From the NCBI GenBank assembly GCA_944323775.1, contig CALUTT010000008.1, forward strand, positions 1 to 46,026: a DNA stretch of 46,026 nt, written 5' to 3'. Every line of letters starts with the position of its first letter. Position 1 is the stretch's first letter. The position numbers and the translations under genes are program-made. The notes under the pieces are model-generated. The model did no database searches. It was not told the origin of the DNA and was given only the letters and a program-made list of their open reading frames with translations. This document shows positions 8,238-16,376 of this stretch, one piece after another. The stretch comes from an uncultured Bacteroidales bacterium (lineage in GTDB: Bacteria; Bacteroidota; Bacteroidia; Bacteroidales; UBA932).

Positions 8238-9851
8238 ATGAACATCGCAGGATACATGTTGGAAGTGCTGATATGCAGCGGAGTCTTTCTGGTTGCGTAC
8301 AGGTACCTGCTTGCCGGCAAGGTCGCTTTCCGCATCTGCCGTGCCTACATAGTGGCTACCATGCTTCTGTCTGCCGTTATCCCGGCACTGGACATTCCAG
8401 TTTATTCCCAGTCGTCTGCAGCTGCGCAGATAGTTCTGCTGCGCGAGGCTCTGGTCCCGCTCCCTGACGAAGCCGCCATTGAAGTGGCTTCTGCCGGCGG
8501 TCCCGCCCCGGCCGTGCCGGCGTCCGGCCATGGTGTGTCCGTCTTTCTTTTCCTGCTCTATGCGTCGGTATCCGCTGCCTCTTTGGCCTTCGTCTTCACC
8601 GGCATAGTGAAGATACTGCGTATTCGTCTCAAGGCAAAGCTGACACGCCTGGGGACCTTGACTCTTGCTGAAAGCGTACAGGTCAGGACGCCGTTCTCGT
8701 TTCTTAGGACTGTCTACATCGGTCCTGCCTGCGCTCCGTCCGAGCGCAGCATGATAATCGCACATGAATCGAGCCATGTCCGCCATCTTCATTCTGTAGA
8801 AAAGCTGGCAATGTCGCTGCTGCGCTCCCTGCTGTGGTTCAACCCGTTCATATGGATGGCCGAGAGGGATCTTTCCGAAGTCCAGGAGTGGGAGGCGGAC
8901 AGGGATGTGCTCGACGGCGGCACCGACCTTGCCTTGTACAGAAATACCATATTCAAGCAACTCTTTGGCTATAATCCGGATATATCCTGCGGGTTGAATC
9001 ATTCACTTACCAAAAAAAGATTTGTCATGATGACCCAGAAACAGACTGGACGCCATGCCGCACTCAGGCTGGCATCCACTATCCCATTACTTGCCGCTGC
9101 GCTGCTCGCTTTCGGATGCGGGACGCGTACCGTGGCAGCAGACCTCTCCGGCAATATCCAGGACAGGGCAGATGCAGACACGCTGATGCTCGAACTTGTC
9201 CTTGACGCCGATGTCCCATGTGTCATTGCCGACGGAAACAGACTGTCCCTTGACGAACTTGAAGACCATGTCAGGTCGAGGGTGGAGCAGGGGAGAGCGA
9301 GTCTTGTCAGTATTAATGCTCCTGGCAGTTGTCCAATGGGCCTGATAACGGACCTTAAGCAGATACTCAGGGAGGCAGGTGCCCTGCGTGTGCAGCTGGG
9401 TGTTGTGGACGGCAGGCCTTCGGCGGAGCAGAGGCTTCCTCCGTCACTCCGGAAGTCCGCGGACAGGACGGTGATACCTGTCACAGAGGTGACGCGCAAA
9501 TGGCTGCATGAAGTAAAACTGCGCTCTGACGGCAGCGTATTGCTGGACGGGGACAAGGTTGCGGTGGACGCCCTTACAGGAAGGGTGGCCAATGTGATTG
9601 TCGGCGATCTGGACGCTGCCGGACCGGGAACGGCTCCTGGAACCATATTTTCAATACAGTGTGACGCTTCCGCCCCATACGAAGCCTATGTTGCTGTCCA
9701 GAAGGCTTTGAACAATGCCTATGGAGTTGTCAGAGACGGCTATTCCGAGGAACATTTCGGGCTTCCTATGGATGAGCTTGACGATGACCGCAGACAGCAG
9801 GTCATCGATGCGGTGCCGAAGAGAATCTCCGAGGCCGAGCCCGCGGCATGA
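8238..9851 (+). CDS. M56 (BlaR1-like) membrane protease with two ExbD-like domains
   Basis: 537 residues. Membrane helices at about 5-22, 36-52, 101-125 and 281-295. The cytoplasmic zinc-protease motif HESSH is at 176-180, with acidic residues in EVQEWEADRD (215-223) as likely third ligand; this is the M56 domain that inactivates a BlaI partner. After the last helix come two domains that resemble the periplasmic domain of ExbD/TolR: about 318-392 (ending MGLITDLKQILREAGALRV) and about 424-531 (ending PKRISEAEP). There is no penicillin-binding sensor domain. The ExbD-like part is read by eye and should be confirmed by profile search. A signal from an ExbB/TonB-type complex or from the periplasm is a reasonable inference for the input. 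Confidence 0.88.
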   Translation: MNIAGYMLEVLICSGVFLVAYRYLLAGKVAFRICRAYIVATMLLSAVIPALDIPVYSQSSAAAQIVLLREALVPLPDEAAIEVASAGGPAPAVPASGHGVSVFLFLLYASVSAASLAFVFTGIVKILRIRLKAKLTRLGTLTLAESVQVRTPFSFLRTVYIGPACAPSERSMIIAHESSHVRHLHSVEKLAMSLLRSLLWFNPFIWMAERDLSEVQEWEADRDVLDGGTDLALYRNTIFKQLFGYNPDISCGLNHSLTKKRFVMMTQKQTGRHAALRLASTIPLLAAALLAFGCGTRTVAADLSGNIQDRADADTLMLELVLDADVPCVIADGNRLSLDELEDHVRSRVEQGRASLVSINAPGSCPMGLITDLKQILREAGALRVQLGVVDGRPSAEQRLPPSLRKSADRTVIPVTEVTRKWLHEVKLRSDGSVLLDGDKVAVDALTGRVANVIVGDLDAAGPGTAPGTIFSIQCDASAPYEAYVAVQKALNNAYGVVRDGYSEEHFGLPMDELDDDRRQQVIDAVPKRISEAEPAA

Positions 9852-9913
9852 GTCTTTTTGAAGGATGAGCCGTATTTGTTCCGCTGAATGCCGTTATCGT
9901 AAAGTTTTTTGCA

Positions 9914-9921
9914 TATTTTTG
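9914..9921 (+). promoter_or_regulatory. -7 promoter element for the TonB-receptor gene
   Basis: TATTTTTG fits TAnnTTTG, 32 nt upstream of ATG 9954. No clear TTTG at the -33 distance. It would allow the receptor and DUF4249 genes to be transcribed apart from the repressor-protease pair, although read-through over the 102-nt gap is also possible. Confidence 0.42.
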
Positions 9922-9953
9922 CAAAGTCGGTCACAGGACGGGCATGTCATGTC

Positions 9954-12107
9954 ATGAAAGAACTACACTCATCCTTGTGCGGGCTGCTTCTGGCCGCGCT
10001 TTCCACCCATACATGGAATCTTTCCGCGCAGGACGCGGAGGGGTTCCATGTTGCTGATACGATTCCGCAGGCCACAGTAACTGCCCTCAGGCCTGCCGCC
10101 GCATATACCGGCCTGGTCAGGCTGGACTCCAAGGATCTCTTGAAGGGAGCTGCGCTTTTCGGCAGCCCTGATGTCATCAAGGTGCTTCAGAACTTCAGCG
10201 GAGTCGCTGCCGGAATGGAGCTTTCCTCAGGCCTGTATGTCCATGGAGGTGACGGAAGTGACAATCTTTTCCTGCTTGACGGAGTGCCGCTTTTCCAGGT
10301 CACCCATCTTGGCGGACTCTTCTCCGTATTCAATGCCGATGCCGTCGAATCCCTGTCGTTCTACAAGAGCGGCTTCCCCGCGAAGTACGGCGGGAGACTC
10401 TCGTCGGTTGTGGATGTGAGCACCTCTGACGGGTCGGCCGACAAGTTCGGAGGCTCTTTCTCAATCGGGCTGATAGACGGCAGGCTGTTCCTTCAGGGGC
10501 CGATAGTCCGGGACAAGCTCTCTTTCAGCGTCGCCATGCGCCGCAGCTGGCTTGACGCCGTGCTCGTTCCGATGATCGCGATTGCCGCAAGGCAAAACGA
10601 CATGCCGGAAGACACAAAGGCAGGATACTCGATGTTTGATACCAACGTCGGCCTGACATATACCCCGACGCCGCGTGACAGGCTGAGCCTGAGGTTCTAC
10701 TGCGGAACCGACGGACTGCACTATTACGGCACGGATACTGAAATCCAGGACTCTCCTGAAGGGGTTCACAGGCTCGAGGACAAGATGTCCATGGCCCTGG
10801 ACTGGGGCAATCTTGCCGCGTCGGCGTCATGGAGGCATCTCTTCCCTGGAGGTGCGGAGCTGAATGCCCTGGCATACTGGTCCCGCGGGTACTCCGACAT
10901 GACAGGGGAGATAGCTTCCGAGAGCTTCGAGGACGGCATGGTGTCTTCCCAGAAGTACAACGAGAAGATCTTCAGCAGCGCCAGTGTCGCCGGGTTCAAG
11001 TCTATTGCCGTCTTCAGGCTGGATCGTCACGTTCTCAATGCCGGTATTGAATACCGTCACGAGTGGTACGACCCCGTTCGCACGGTGACGGTGTCCATGC
11101 CCGCAGCCATGCCTGGATCCGTGCCTGGAATGTCAGAATCGGTGTTCTATCGTGCCGACGGTTTCTCGATGTTCGGGGAGGACGAAATGCAGTACGGTCC
11201 GCTGACTCTGTCGGCCGGCCTGAGGCTCGATCTCTTCGCCCAGGGAGGAAAGGTTTATTTCCGCCCTCAGCCGAGGCTCTCGGGCAGCTATGCACTGAGT
11301 CGGGGACTGCTGCTGAAAGCCTCGTACGAATGGACATCCCAGTTCACGCACCTGCTTTCTTCGGTATTTCTCGACCTCCCGACCAATCTCTGGCTTCCTG
11401 CTACGGCGAAGGTGAAACCTGCCGATTCGCGCCAGGTCGCTCTCGGGCTTCATGCAAGCCCTTCCCGGAACTGGCGCATCGATGTCGGAGGCTATTACAG
11501 GACTATCGGGAACTGCATACTTTATTCGGGCGGATTGTCTCTGCTGCCTCCTCTTGAAGACTGGGAATCGGTGTTTGTAAGCGGAAGGGGCCGTTCATAC
11601 GGAGCGGAACTCGAGCTTGGATATGTGGCCGACAAGTTTGACGTCACGGCCTACTACACTCTGTCATGGACGACGAGGTTCTTCCCGGAACTCTACCATG
11701 ACTGGTTTTTCGACCGCTTCGACAACCGGCACAAGCTCACCCTCGTGTCTACCTGGCGCATTGCTCCGGGGGTGGAGCTGGGAGCTACATGGAATTTCCA
11801 CAGCGGGAACAGGGTTACTCTCCCGGAACAGTATACCGTCAACGGAGACGGTTCCAGGACTCTGCTCTATTCGATGCCCTACAATGCGAAGCTGCCGGCA
11901 TACCACAGACTCGACCTGAGCTGCAGTTTCCGTTCCGTGACCAGACGCGGTAGGGAAAGGATATGGAACATCAGCGTGTACAACGCCTACTGCCGCATGA
12001 ATCCTTCGATGATAATGACGTCCATTCCTGATGACGGGCCGCCAAAGGCATACGCATATTCGCTTGTGCCTATCCTGCCCTCGGTAAGTTATACCCTGAA
12101 ATTCTGA
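9954..12107 (+). CDS. TonB-dependent outer-membrane receptor, short form
   Basis: I chose ATG 9954 because it gives a clean signal peptide (MKELHSSLCGLLLAALS...); an upstream in-frame ATG at 9909 would add 15 residues before it. 717 residues. The plug domain is near the N-terminus (about 45-150: SPDVIKVLQNFSGV, LYVHGGDGSDNLFLLDGVPLF, FYKSGFPAKYGGRLSSVVDV), followed by an outer-membrane barrel ending in the aromatic residue Phe (SVSYTLKF). The carboxypeptidase-regulatory-like domain and STN domain common at the N-terminus of Bacteroidota receptors are absent. There is no SusD partner; a DUF4249 lipoprotein gene follows after 4 nt, a recurrent pairing. Substrate unknown. Confidence 0.9.
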   Translation: MKELHSSLCGLLLAALSTHTWNLSAQDAEGFHVADTIPQATVTALRPAAAYTGLVRLDSKDLLKGAALFGSPDVIKVLQNFSGVAAGMELSSGLYVHGGDGSDNLFLLDGVPLFQVTHLGGLFSVFNADAVESLSFYKSGFPAKYGGRLSSVVDVSTSDGSADKFGGSFSIGLIDGRLFLQGPIVRDKLSFSVAMRRSWLDAVLVPMIAIAARQNDMPEDTKAGYSMFDTNVGLTYTPTPRDRLSLRFYCGTDGLHYYGTDTEIQDSPEGVHRLEDKMSMALDWGNLAASASWRHLFPGGAELNALAYWSRGYSDMTGEIASESFEDGMVSSQKYNEKIFSSASVAGFKSIAVFRLDRHVLNAGIEYRHEWYDPVRTVTVSMPAAMPGSVPGMSESVFYRADGFSMFGEDEMQYGPLTLSAGLRLDLFAQGGKVYFRPQPRLSGSYALSRGLLLKASYEWTSQFTHLLSSVFLDLPTNLWLPATAKVKPADSRQVALGLHASPSRNWRIDVGGYYRTIGNCILYSGGLSLLPPLEDWESVFVSGRGRSYGAELELGYVADKFDVTAYYTLSWTTRFFPELYHDWFFDRFDNRHKLTLVSTWRIAPGVELGATWNFHSGNRVTLPEQYTVNGDGSRTLLYSMPYNAKLPAYHRLDLSCSFRSVTRRGRERIWNISVYNAYCRMNPSMIMTSIPDDGPPKAYAYSLVPILPSVSYTLKF

Positions 12108-12111
12108 AGAA

Positions 12112-13065
12112 ATGAAAAGAATCCTTGTCATATTGCTGGGCGTGCTGCCTTTGGCGGCATCCTGCGAGAAAGAGATAGCCTATCCCATAAAGGGCGGGGA
12201 CCGCAGCCTGCTTGTCGAGTGTATCGCATCTAACGGGACGGACACTACATTCATCAGTGTGCAGCCGACTTACCCGATCGGAGGCGGCAGGGAAGGGGCA
12301 GTCCACGGCCTGTCCGCCGCAATGAGCGTAAACGGGAAGGAAAGGGATGTGGAACTTGTTTCAAGGGACGGGGAGATCTGTGTGTTCGGCGTTCCCGGTC
12401 AGCTGGGTCAGGGTGATGCCGTACGCGTAGATGCATGGGCAGACGGAATAGCCCGGGTATCAGCTTCAGGGGTGGTTCCCGCTGCCTTGCAGCTTGACTG
12501 CGAGCGCTCCCTTGAGGACGATAACCTGATACGCTACAGGATGGTTGTGCGCAGGCCGGACGACGGTGCCTCCAGGCACTGTTACGCAGTACTGCTGCGT
12601 TCGATTTCAATCGCCGAGGAAGCCATGTGGTATTCCGGAGTCCGCGAGTACACTTGCGACACGCTCGAACAGCGGGTCAGCTACTTTAATGTCGTCGCTG
12701 AGCAGCCGTACACGCTCTGCACGCTTGAAGGACGTCCGGCCATGCTTTTCGAGGCTGACGAGAATTCCCCGTCCATGGAGATAGTCTTTGACGCAGGTTA
12801 TGACGAAGACTGCGTCTATGCTGCGACGCCGACGGATACCTCTATCGTGCGCTACATGTATGACGTCCAGCTGCTGAATGTCCCTCCGCTGCTGTATGAC
12901 TATTACAACCCTCCTGTCAGCGACGTCCTTCTCGGGGCAGGTCTTGTGCCTCCTTTCGTGAATTTCAGCAATATTGACGGAGGGTACGGCATCCTCGCCT
13001 GCGCCGGCAGGAGCTCTACCGGATGGACCCCCGGCTTCGACCCGCTCCCGCCGCTAGGGCAGTGA
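12112..13065 (+). CDS. DUF4249 family lipoprotein
   Basis: 317 residues with a lipoprotein signal: hydrophobic stretch, then LAASC with Cys18 as the lipid attachment site. The body begins with KEIAYPIKGGDRSLLVECIAS, typical of DUF4249, which is regularly encoded next to TonB-dependent receptors and is presumed to act with them at the outer membrane. It starts 4 nt after the receptor gene and ends 10 nt before the convergent minus-strand gene. The family has no established biochemical role. Confidence 0.85.
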   Translation: MKRILVILLGVLPLAASCEKEIAYPIKGGDRSLLVECIASNGTDTTFISVQPTYPIGGGREGAVHGLSAAMSVNGKERDVELVSRDGEICVFGVPGQLGQGDAVRVDAWADGIARVSASGVVPAALQLDCERSLEDDNLIRYRMVVRRPDDGASRHCYAVLLRSISIAEEAMWYSGVREYTCDTLEQRVSYFNVVAEQPYTLCTLEGRPAMLFEADENSPSMEIVFDAGYDEDCVYAATPTDTSIVRYMYDVQLLNVPPLLYDYYNPPVSDVLLGAGLVPPFVNFSNIDGGYGILACAGRSSTGWTPGFDPLPPLGQ

Positions 13066-13075
13066 GTGTCTGATG

Positions 13076-13534
13076 TCAGGCGTCTTCTTCGCTGGTAAGG
13101 TTTCCTGTCCTGGAGACGCTCAGTTCGTACCATCCGGAGCAGGGGACATATTCGTAGGGGACATACTGCGAACACTGGACGAAAGCCTTGTCTTTCTGCC
13201 TGTTGTAGAATATGTCTACCTTGAGTCCTTCGTCGGACTCCCTCTGGCTCCAGTCGAAGCCTGAGGCACCGTTTTCAAGGGCCTGGATTATTTCAGGCTT
13301 CATGTCGGAAGAGAAGAACTTTGTCACCTTCCGGTAGCGGATTCCGGTGTCGGCATCCTTGCGTCCTGTCCTCAGGACAAAGGCAAGGACCAGACCGATG
13401 AATGTCACGAAAGCGCCAAGTATGTTTACTGTTGCTGGCGTCGGAATGACAAGACAGACTATGCCTGCGGCGACAAGCACACCGGAGAGCGCCATGTCTT
13501 TGGCGCTCCGTACTCTCAGGAATTTCTTGTCCAT
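13076..13534 (-). CDS. Small membrane protein with two helices, function unknown
   Basis: 152 residues. Two closely spaced hydrophobic helices at about 17-33 and 37-55 form a hairpin near the N-terminus, followed by a soluble domain of about 95 residues with FDWSQRESDEGLKVDIFYN and several aromatic residues. I do not recognise a family. It is the last gene of a probable operon DUF3467-ridA-this gene, 16 nt behind ridA. Confidence 0.72.
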   Translation of the reverse strand: MDKKFLRVRSAKDMALSGVLVAAGIVCLVIPTPATVNILGAFVTFIGLVLAFVLRTGRKDADTGIRYRKVTKFFSSDMKPEIIQALENGASGFDWSQRESDEGLKVDIFYNRQKDKAFVQCSQYVPYEYVPCSGWYELSVSRTGNLTSEEDA

Positions 13535-13550
13535 CAGCGGTGAAGGAGTC

Positions 13551-13925
13551 TTACTTTCCTGCTACGGCTTCAATCTCGACCTTGGCTCCCTTTGGAAGTG
13601 CAGCCACCTGGTAGCAGACTCTTGCCGGCTTTCCGTTGGGGAAGTATTCGGCGTAGACCTTGTTCATGGCATCGAAATTACGGATGTCGTCAAGCAGCAC
13701 CGTAGTCTTGACTATGTCTTCGTAGCCGAGGCCGGCAGCTTCCAGGATGAAGCCTATGTTGTCCAGCGAACAGCGCGTCTGCGCCTCGATTCCTTCAGGT
13801 ATCGTTCCGTTTGCGGTGTCTACAGGGAGCTGGCCTGATATGTACAGGGTGCCGTTGAGCTCGACGGCCTGGGAATAGGGCCCGACTGCGGCCGGAGCCT
13901 TAGGAGATGATATTGTGGATTTCAT
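13551..13925 (-). CDS. ridA: RidA family enamine/imine deaminase
   Basis: Hydrolyses reactive 2-aminoacrylate and related imines made by PLP enzymes. 124 residues, full length for YjgF/YER057c/UK114. The catalytic arginine is Arg102 in KPARVCYQVAALPKGAKVEIEA, with Cys104 and Glu118 in the positions expected of the RidA subgroup (two or three residues earlier than in E. coli RidA). Trimeric cytoplasmic enzyme by family knowledge. Flanked by DUF3467 (12-nt gap) and a small membrane protein (16-nt gap). Confidence 0.95.
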   Translation of the reverse strand: MKSTISSPKAPAAVGPYSQAVELNGTLYISGQLPVDTANGTIPEGIEAQTRCSLDNIGFILEAAGLGYEDIVKTTVLLDDIRNFDAMNKVYAEYFPNGKPARVCYQVAALPKGAKVEIEAVAGK

Positions 13926-13937
13926 TTTTCAGCTGTA

Positions 13938-14255
13938 TTATGATTTTGTTCCGTTTGAAGGCAGGTCGGCGAGGTTGATCGTCCTCGGCTGCTCGTTTTC
14001 TCCGGCGGCTATCGGACCGAAAGTCTCCTCGTATTTGCGTATGTTCTCTGCAAGGAGGTTCAGCAGGTGCCTGCTGTGTTCAGGAGCCATTATTATGCGG
14101 CTGTGAATGTCCGCAGAGGGCATGCCCGGGAGCATGGTGCCGAAATCAATTATGAATTCGTGCCTGGAGTGGCCTATGATCGAAATGTTCGCGTATTTTC
14201 CGGTCGCGACATCAGGCTTCAGGGTTATACTTATCTTTTTCTTTTCGTTGTCCAT
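13938..14255 (-). CDS. DUF3467 family protein
   Basis: I chose the ATG at 14255 (MDNEKKKISITL), giving 105 residues; an in-frame upstream start at 14297 would place the promoter inside the gene. The segments YANISIIGHSRHEFIIDFG and ADIHSRIIMAPEHSRHLLNLL match DUF3467, a small family common in Bacteroidota with no assigned function. First gene of a probable operon with ridA, read from the minus half of a symmetrical divergent promoter. Confidence 0.85.
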   Translation of the reverse strand: MDNEKKKISITLKPDVATGKYANISIIGHSRHEFIIDFGTMLPGMPSADIHSRIIMAPEHSRHLLNLLAENIRKYEETFGPIAAGENEQPRTINLADLPSNGTKS

Positions 14256-14275
14256 CGTGATTTCCAGTTTAAGGA

Positions 14276-14283
14276 CAAAGTTA
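14276..14283 (-). promoter_or_regulatory. -7 promoter element for the DUF3467-ridA operon
   Basis: Minus strand TAACTTTG, an exact TAnnTTTG match, 20 nt upstream of ATG 14255. The -33 position holds only a weak TTAG. Confidence 0.55.
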
Positions 14284-14304
14284 CGGAAATTATGCAAATA
14301 TTGC

Positions 14305-14312
14305 TAACTTTG
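14305..14312 (+). promoter_or_regulatory. -7 promoter element for the MATE-tcdA operon
   Basis: TAACTTTG, an exact TAnnTTTG match, 26 nt upstream of ATG 14339. The -33 region falls in the opposing promoter, so the two RNA polymerase sites overlap. Confidence 0.55.
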
Positions 14313-14338
14313 TCGCCCCGCAATCCTACCCTCTTTCT

Positions 14339-15670
14339 ATGAAGATTTGTCTTTCCGGGCATTACGGATACAGGCGTATCCTGTTCACGATGGCTCCTAT
14401 GGTTGCCACGATGATCATCACGTCGGCCTACAGTGTGGTTGACGGTCTTGTCGTATCCAATTGTGTAGGCAATACTGGATTTGCGGCCATGAACCTGATA
14501 TGGCCGGTGCTTGCTCTGATTGCGGCGTTCGGGCAGATGATAGGTGCCGGAGGCAGCGCTCTTGTGTCAAAGTCCCTCGGCGAGGGCAGGATACGGAAGG
14601 CGAGGGAGATATTCTCGATGCTGGTAAGGGTTACCGTTATGGTCGGGATTATTGTGGCCGTGCTGCTTGTAGTCTTCATGGAGCCTGTGGTCAGGGCGCT
14701 CAAGGCCGACGAGGCGATGCTTCCGTACGCCGTTTCTTACGGACGCATAGTTGCCGCGGCATTGCCGCTGTACATGCTCCAGATGGCCTTCCAGTGGTTC
14801 TACATGTGTGCCGAGATGCCCCAGGCCGGCACTGCCGTCAGTGCAGTGTGCGGGATACTCAATGTCGGGCTTGACTTGCTTTTCGTGCTTGTCTTCGGCT
14901 GGGGGCTTGACGGTGCGGCGGCGGCCACTGCGGTTTCTCTGGCCTTCGGGGGCCTGTTCCCTCTGTTCTGGTTTTCATCCAGGCGGAATGTCAGCCGGCT
15001 TCGGCTTGTGCGCTGCGGCTCCGACCTTGCCAGTCTTGCCAAGACCTGCACCAACGGTGCATCTGAATATGTCGGGAACATATCGCTCAACGTGGTGGGA
15101 ATCTGCTACAACCTTCAGCTTATGAAGTATGTCGGCGAAAACGGAGTGTCGGCCTACGGAATAATCATGTACGTGGCGTTCATCTTCGCCGCGGTGTTCA
15201 TAGGCTACAACTCAGGGATTTCCCAGGTAATAGCATTCAACTATGGCTCCGGGAACAGGAAGGAACTGACAAGCCTGCTGCGCAAGAGCGTTATTCTTGT
15301 CGGGGTCGGGGGGCTTGCGATGACATTGTCCTCGGAACTCCTTGCCGGAGTGGTGTCCGGATTTTTCGTGGCGTCGGACCCGTCCCTTCACGAGTTTGCC
15401 ACGCGTGCGATACGGCTGTACATGCTGAGTTTCCTGCTCTGCGGTTTCAACATGTTTGCCTCTGCGTGGTTCACGGCCCTTAACAACGGCGTCGTGTCAG
15501 CGGTATCGGCATTCGCAAGGACTCTGGTATTCGAGCTCGGAGCTGTGTTCATTCTTCCGGCGCTGCTGGGTGTGGACGGAATATGGCTTTCCGTGAGTCT
15601 CGCCGAGGTCTTTGCCTTTGTTATGTCTGTAATATTGATACTTTCATTCAGAAAGCGCTATGGATACTGA
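14339..15670 (+). CDS. MATE family multidrug/metabolite exporter
   Basis: 443 residues, almost entirely hydrophobic with about 12 predicted helices. The N-terminal half has LFTMAPMVATMIITSAYSVVD and later IGAGGSALVSKSLGEG, the conserved MATE loop; the second half repeats the pattern (GYNSGISQVIAFNYGSGN). Exports cationic compounds in exchange for Na+ or H+ by family knowledge; the actual substrate cannot be read from sequence. Its stop overlaps the start of tcdA by 11 nt, so the two are translationally linked. Confidence 0.92.
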   Translation: MKICLSGHYGYRRILFTMAPMVATMIITSAYSVVDGLVVSNCVGNTGFAAMNLIWPVLALIAAFGQMIGAGGSALVSKSLGEGRIRKAREIFSMLVRVTVMVGIIVAVLLVVFMEPVVRALKADEAMLPYAVSYGRIVAAALPLYMLQMAFQWFYMCAEMPQAGTAVSAVCGILNVGLDLLFVLVFGWGLDGAAAATAVSLAFGGLFPLFWFSSRRNVSRLRLVRCGSDLASLAKTCTNGASEYVGNISLNVVGICYNLQLMKYVGENGVSAYGIIMYVAFIFAAVFIGYNSGISQVIAFNYGSGNRKELTSLLRKSVILVGVGGLAMTLSSELLAGVVSGFFVASDPSLHEFATRAIRLYMLSFLLCGFNMFASAWFTALNNGVVSAVSAFARTLVFELGAVFILPALLGVDGIWLSVSLAEVFAFVMSVILILSFRKRYGY

Positions 15671-16376
15671 AAAAGCCTTGCCCTGCTATGACGATATCTT
15701 CGAGCGCGCGCGTTCCCTGGTAGGGGACAGGGTGCAGGATGCGATAAGGAATACCCGGGTCATACTGTTCGGTGTCGGAGGTGTAGGGAGCTGGTGTGCC
15801 GAGGGGCTGGTCCGTTCCGGCCTCGGTGAGCTGACCATCGTCGATTTCGACAAGGTGTCGGTGAGCAACATCAACCGCCAGAGGATGGCGGACGTGACGA
15901 CTGTCGGCAGGCCGAAGGTTGAGGTCCTTGCCGAAATGTTGTCCCGCATCAACCCATGGGCGAGGATCAACCCTCTCATGGAAAGGGTCAGCGCCGATAC
16001 TCTGCCCTCGTTCGGACTTGACTCTTACGACTATGTGGTCGATGCGATTGATTCTCTGAAGGACAAGGCGGCCTTGATCCGCGCTGCTACTGCCTCCAGG
16101 GCGACGTTCTTCTCTTCTATGGGCGCCGCACGCAAGATTGATCCCACACGCATCCATGTAACCAATTTCTGGAAAGTCCGCGACTGCCCGCTCGGAGCCG
16201 CGCTGCGCAAGAAACTCAGGCGCGAGGGCGGCATGCCGGAACACAGCTTCCAGTGTGTATACGGAGACGAGGTGCTGGACAGCGAGAAAGGCTCGCTTGT
16301 GCACATCACCTCGATCTTCGGAATGACGCTCGCCGGACTTGTCATCAGCGACATCTGCGAGCGGAACAGCGCCTAG
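15660..16376 (+). CDS. tcdA: tRNA threonylcarbamoyladenosine dehydratase
   Basis: ThiF/E1-like enzyme that cyclises t6A37 of tRNA to ct6A using ATP. 238 residues. The nucleotide-binding glycine motif GVGGVGS is at 38-44, the acidic residue following in [16 protein letters not shown] (59-74), and [15 protein letters not shown] (126-140) is typical for TcdA. The segment [20 protein letters not shown] (169-188) distinguishes TcdA from MoeB/ThiF, which carry zinc cysteine pairs. Its 3' end overlaps the convergent UPF0210 gene by 4 nt. Confidence 0.93.
   Translation: MDTEKALPCYDDIFERARSLVGDRVQDAIRNTRVILFGVGGVGSWCAEGLVRSGLGELTIVDFDKVSVSNINRQRMADVTTVGRPKVEVLAEMLSRINPWARINPLMERVSADTLPSFGLDSYDYVVDAIDSLKDKAALIRAATASRATFFSSMGAARKIDPTRIHVTNFWKVRDCPLGAALRKKLRREGGMPEHSFQCVYGDEVLDSEKGSLVHITSIFGMTLAGLVISDICERNSA

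Larger units (their letters stand above)
14274..14314. repeat. Inverted repeat carrying two divergent -7 boxes
   Basis: Perfect 10-nt arms GACAAAGTTA (14274-14283) and TAACTTTGTC (14305-14314) separated by 21 nt. Each arm contains a TAACTTTG promoter element facing outward, one for DUF3467 (minus) and one for the MATE gene (plus). Confidence 0.6.

Noticed and set aside
7836-9002. 388-codon minus-strand open frame
   Set aside because: Antisense to the BlaI-type and M56 genes, with no motif, and composition (many Arg, His, Gln) typical of a shadow frame.
7842-9851. Beta-lactam resistance operon
   Set aside because: No beta-lactamase or penicillin-binding domain is encoded; BlaI/M56 pairs in Bacteroidota often regulate other genes.
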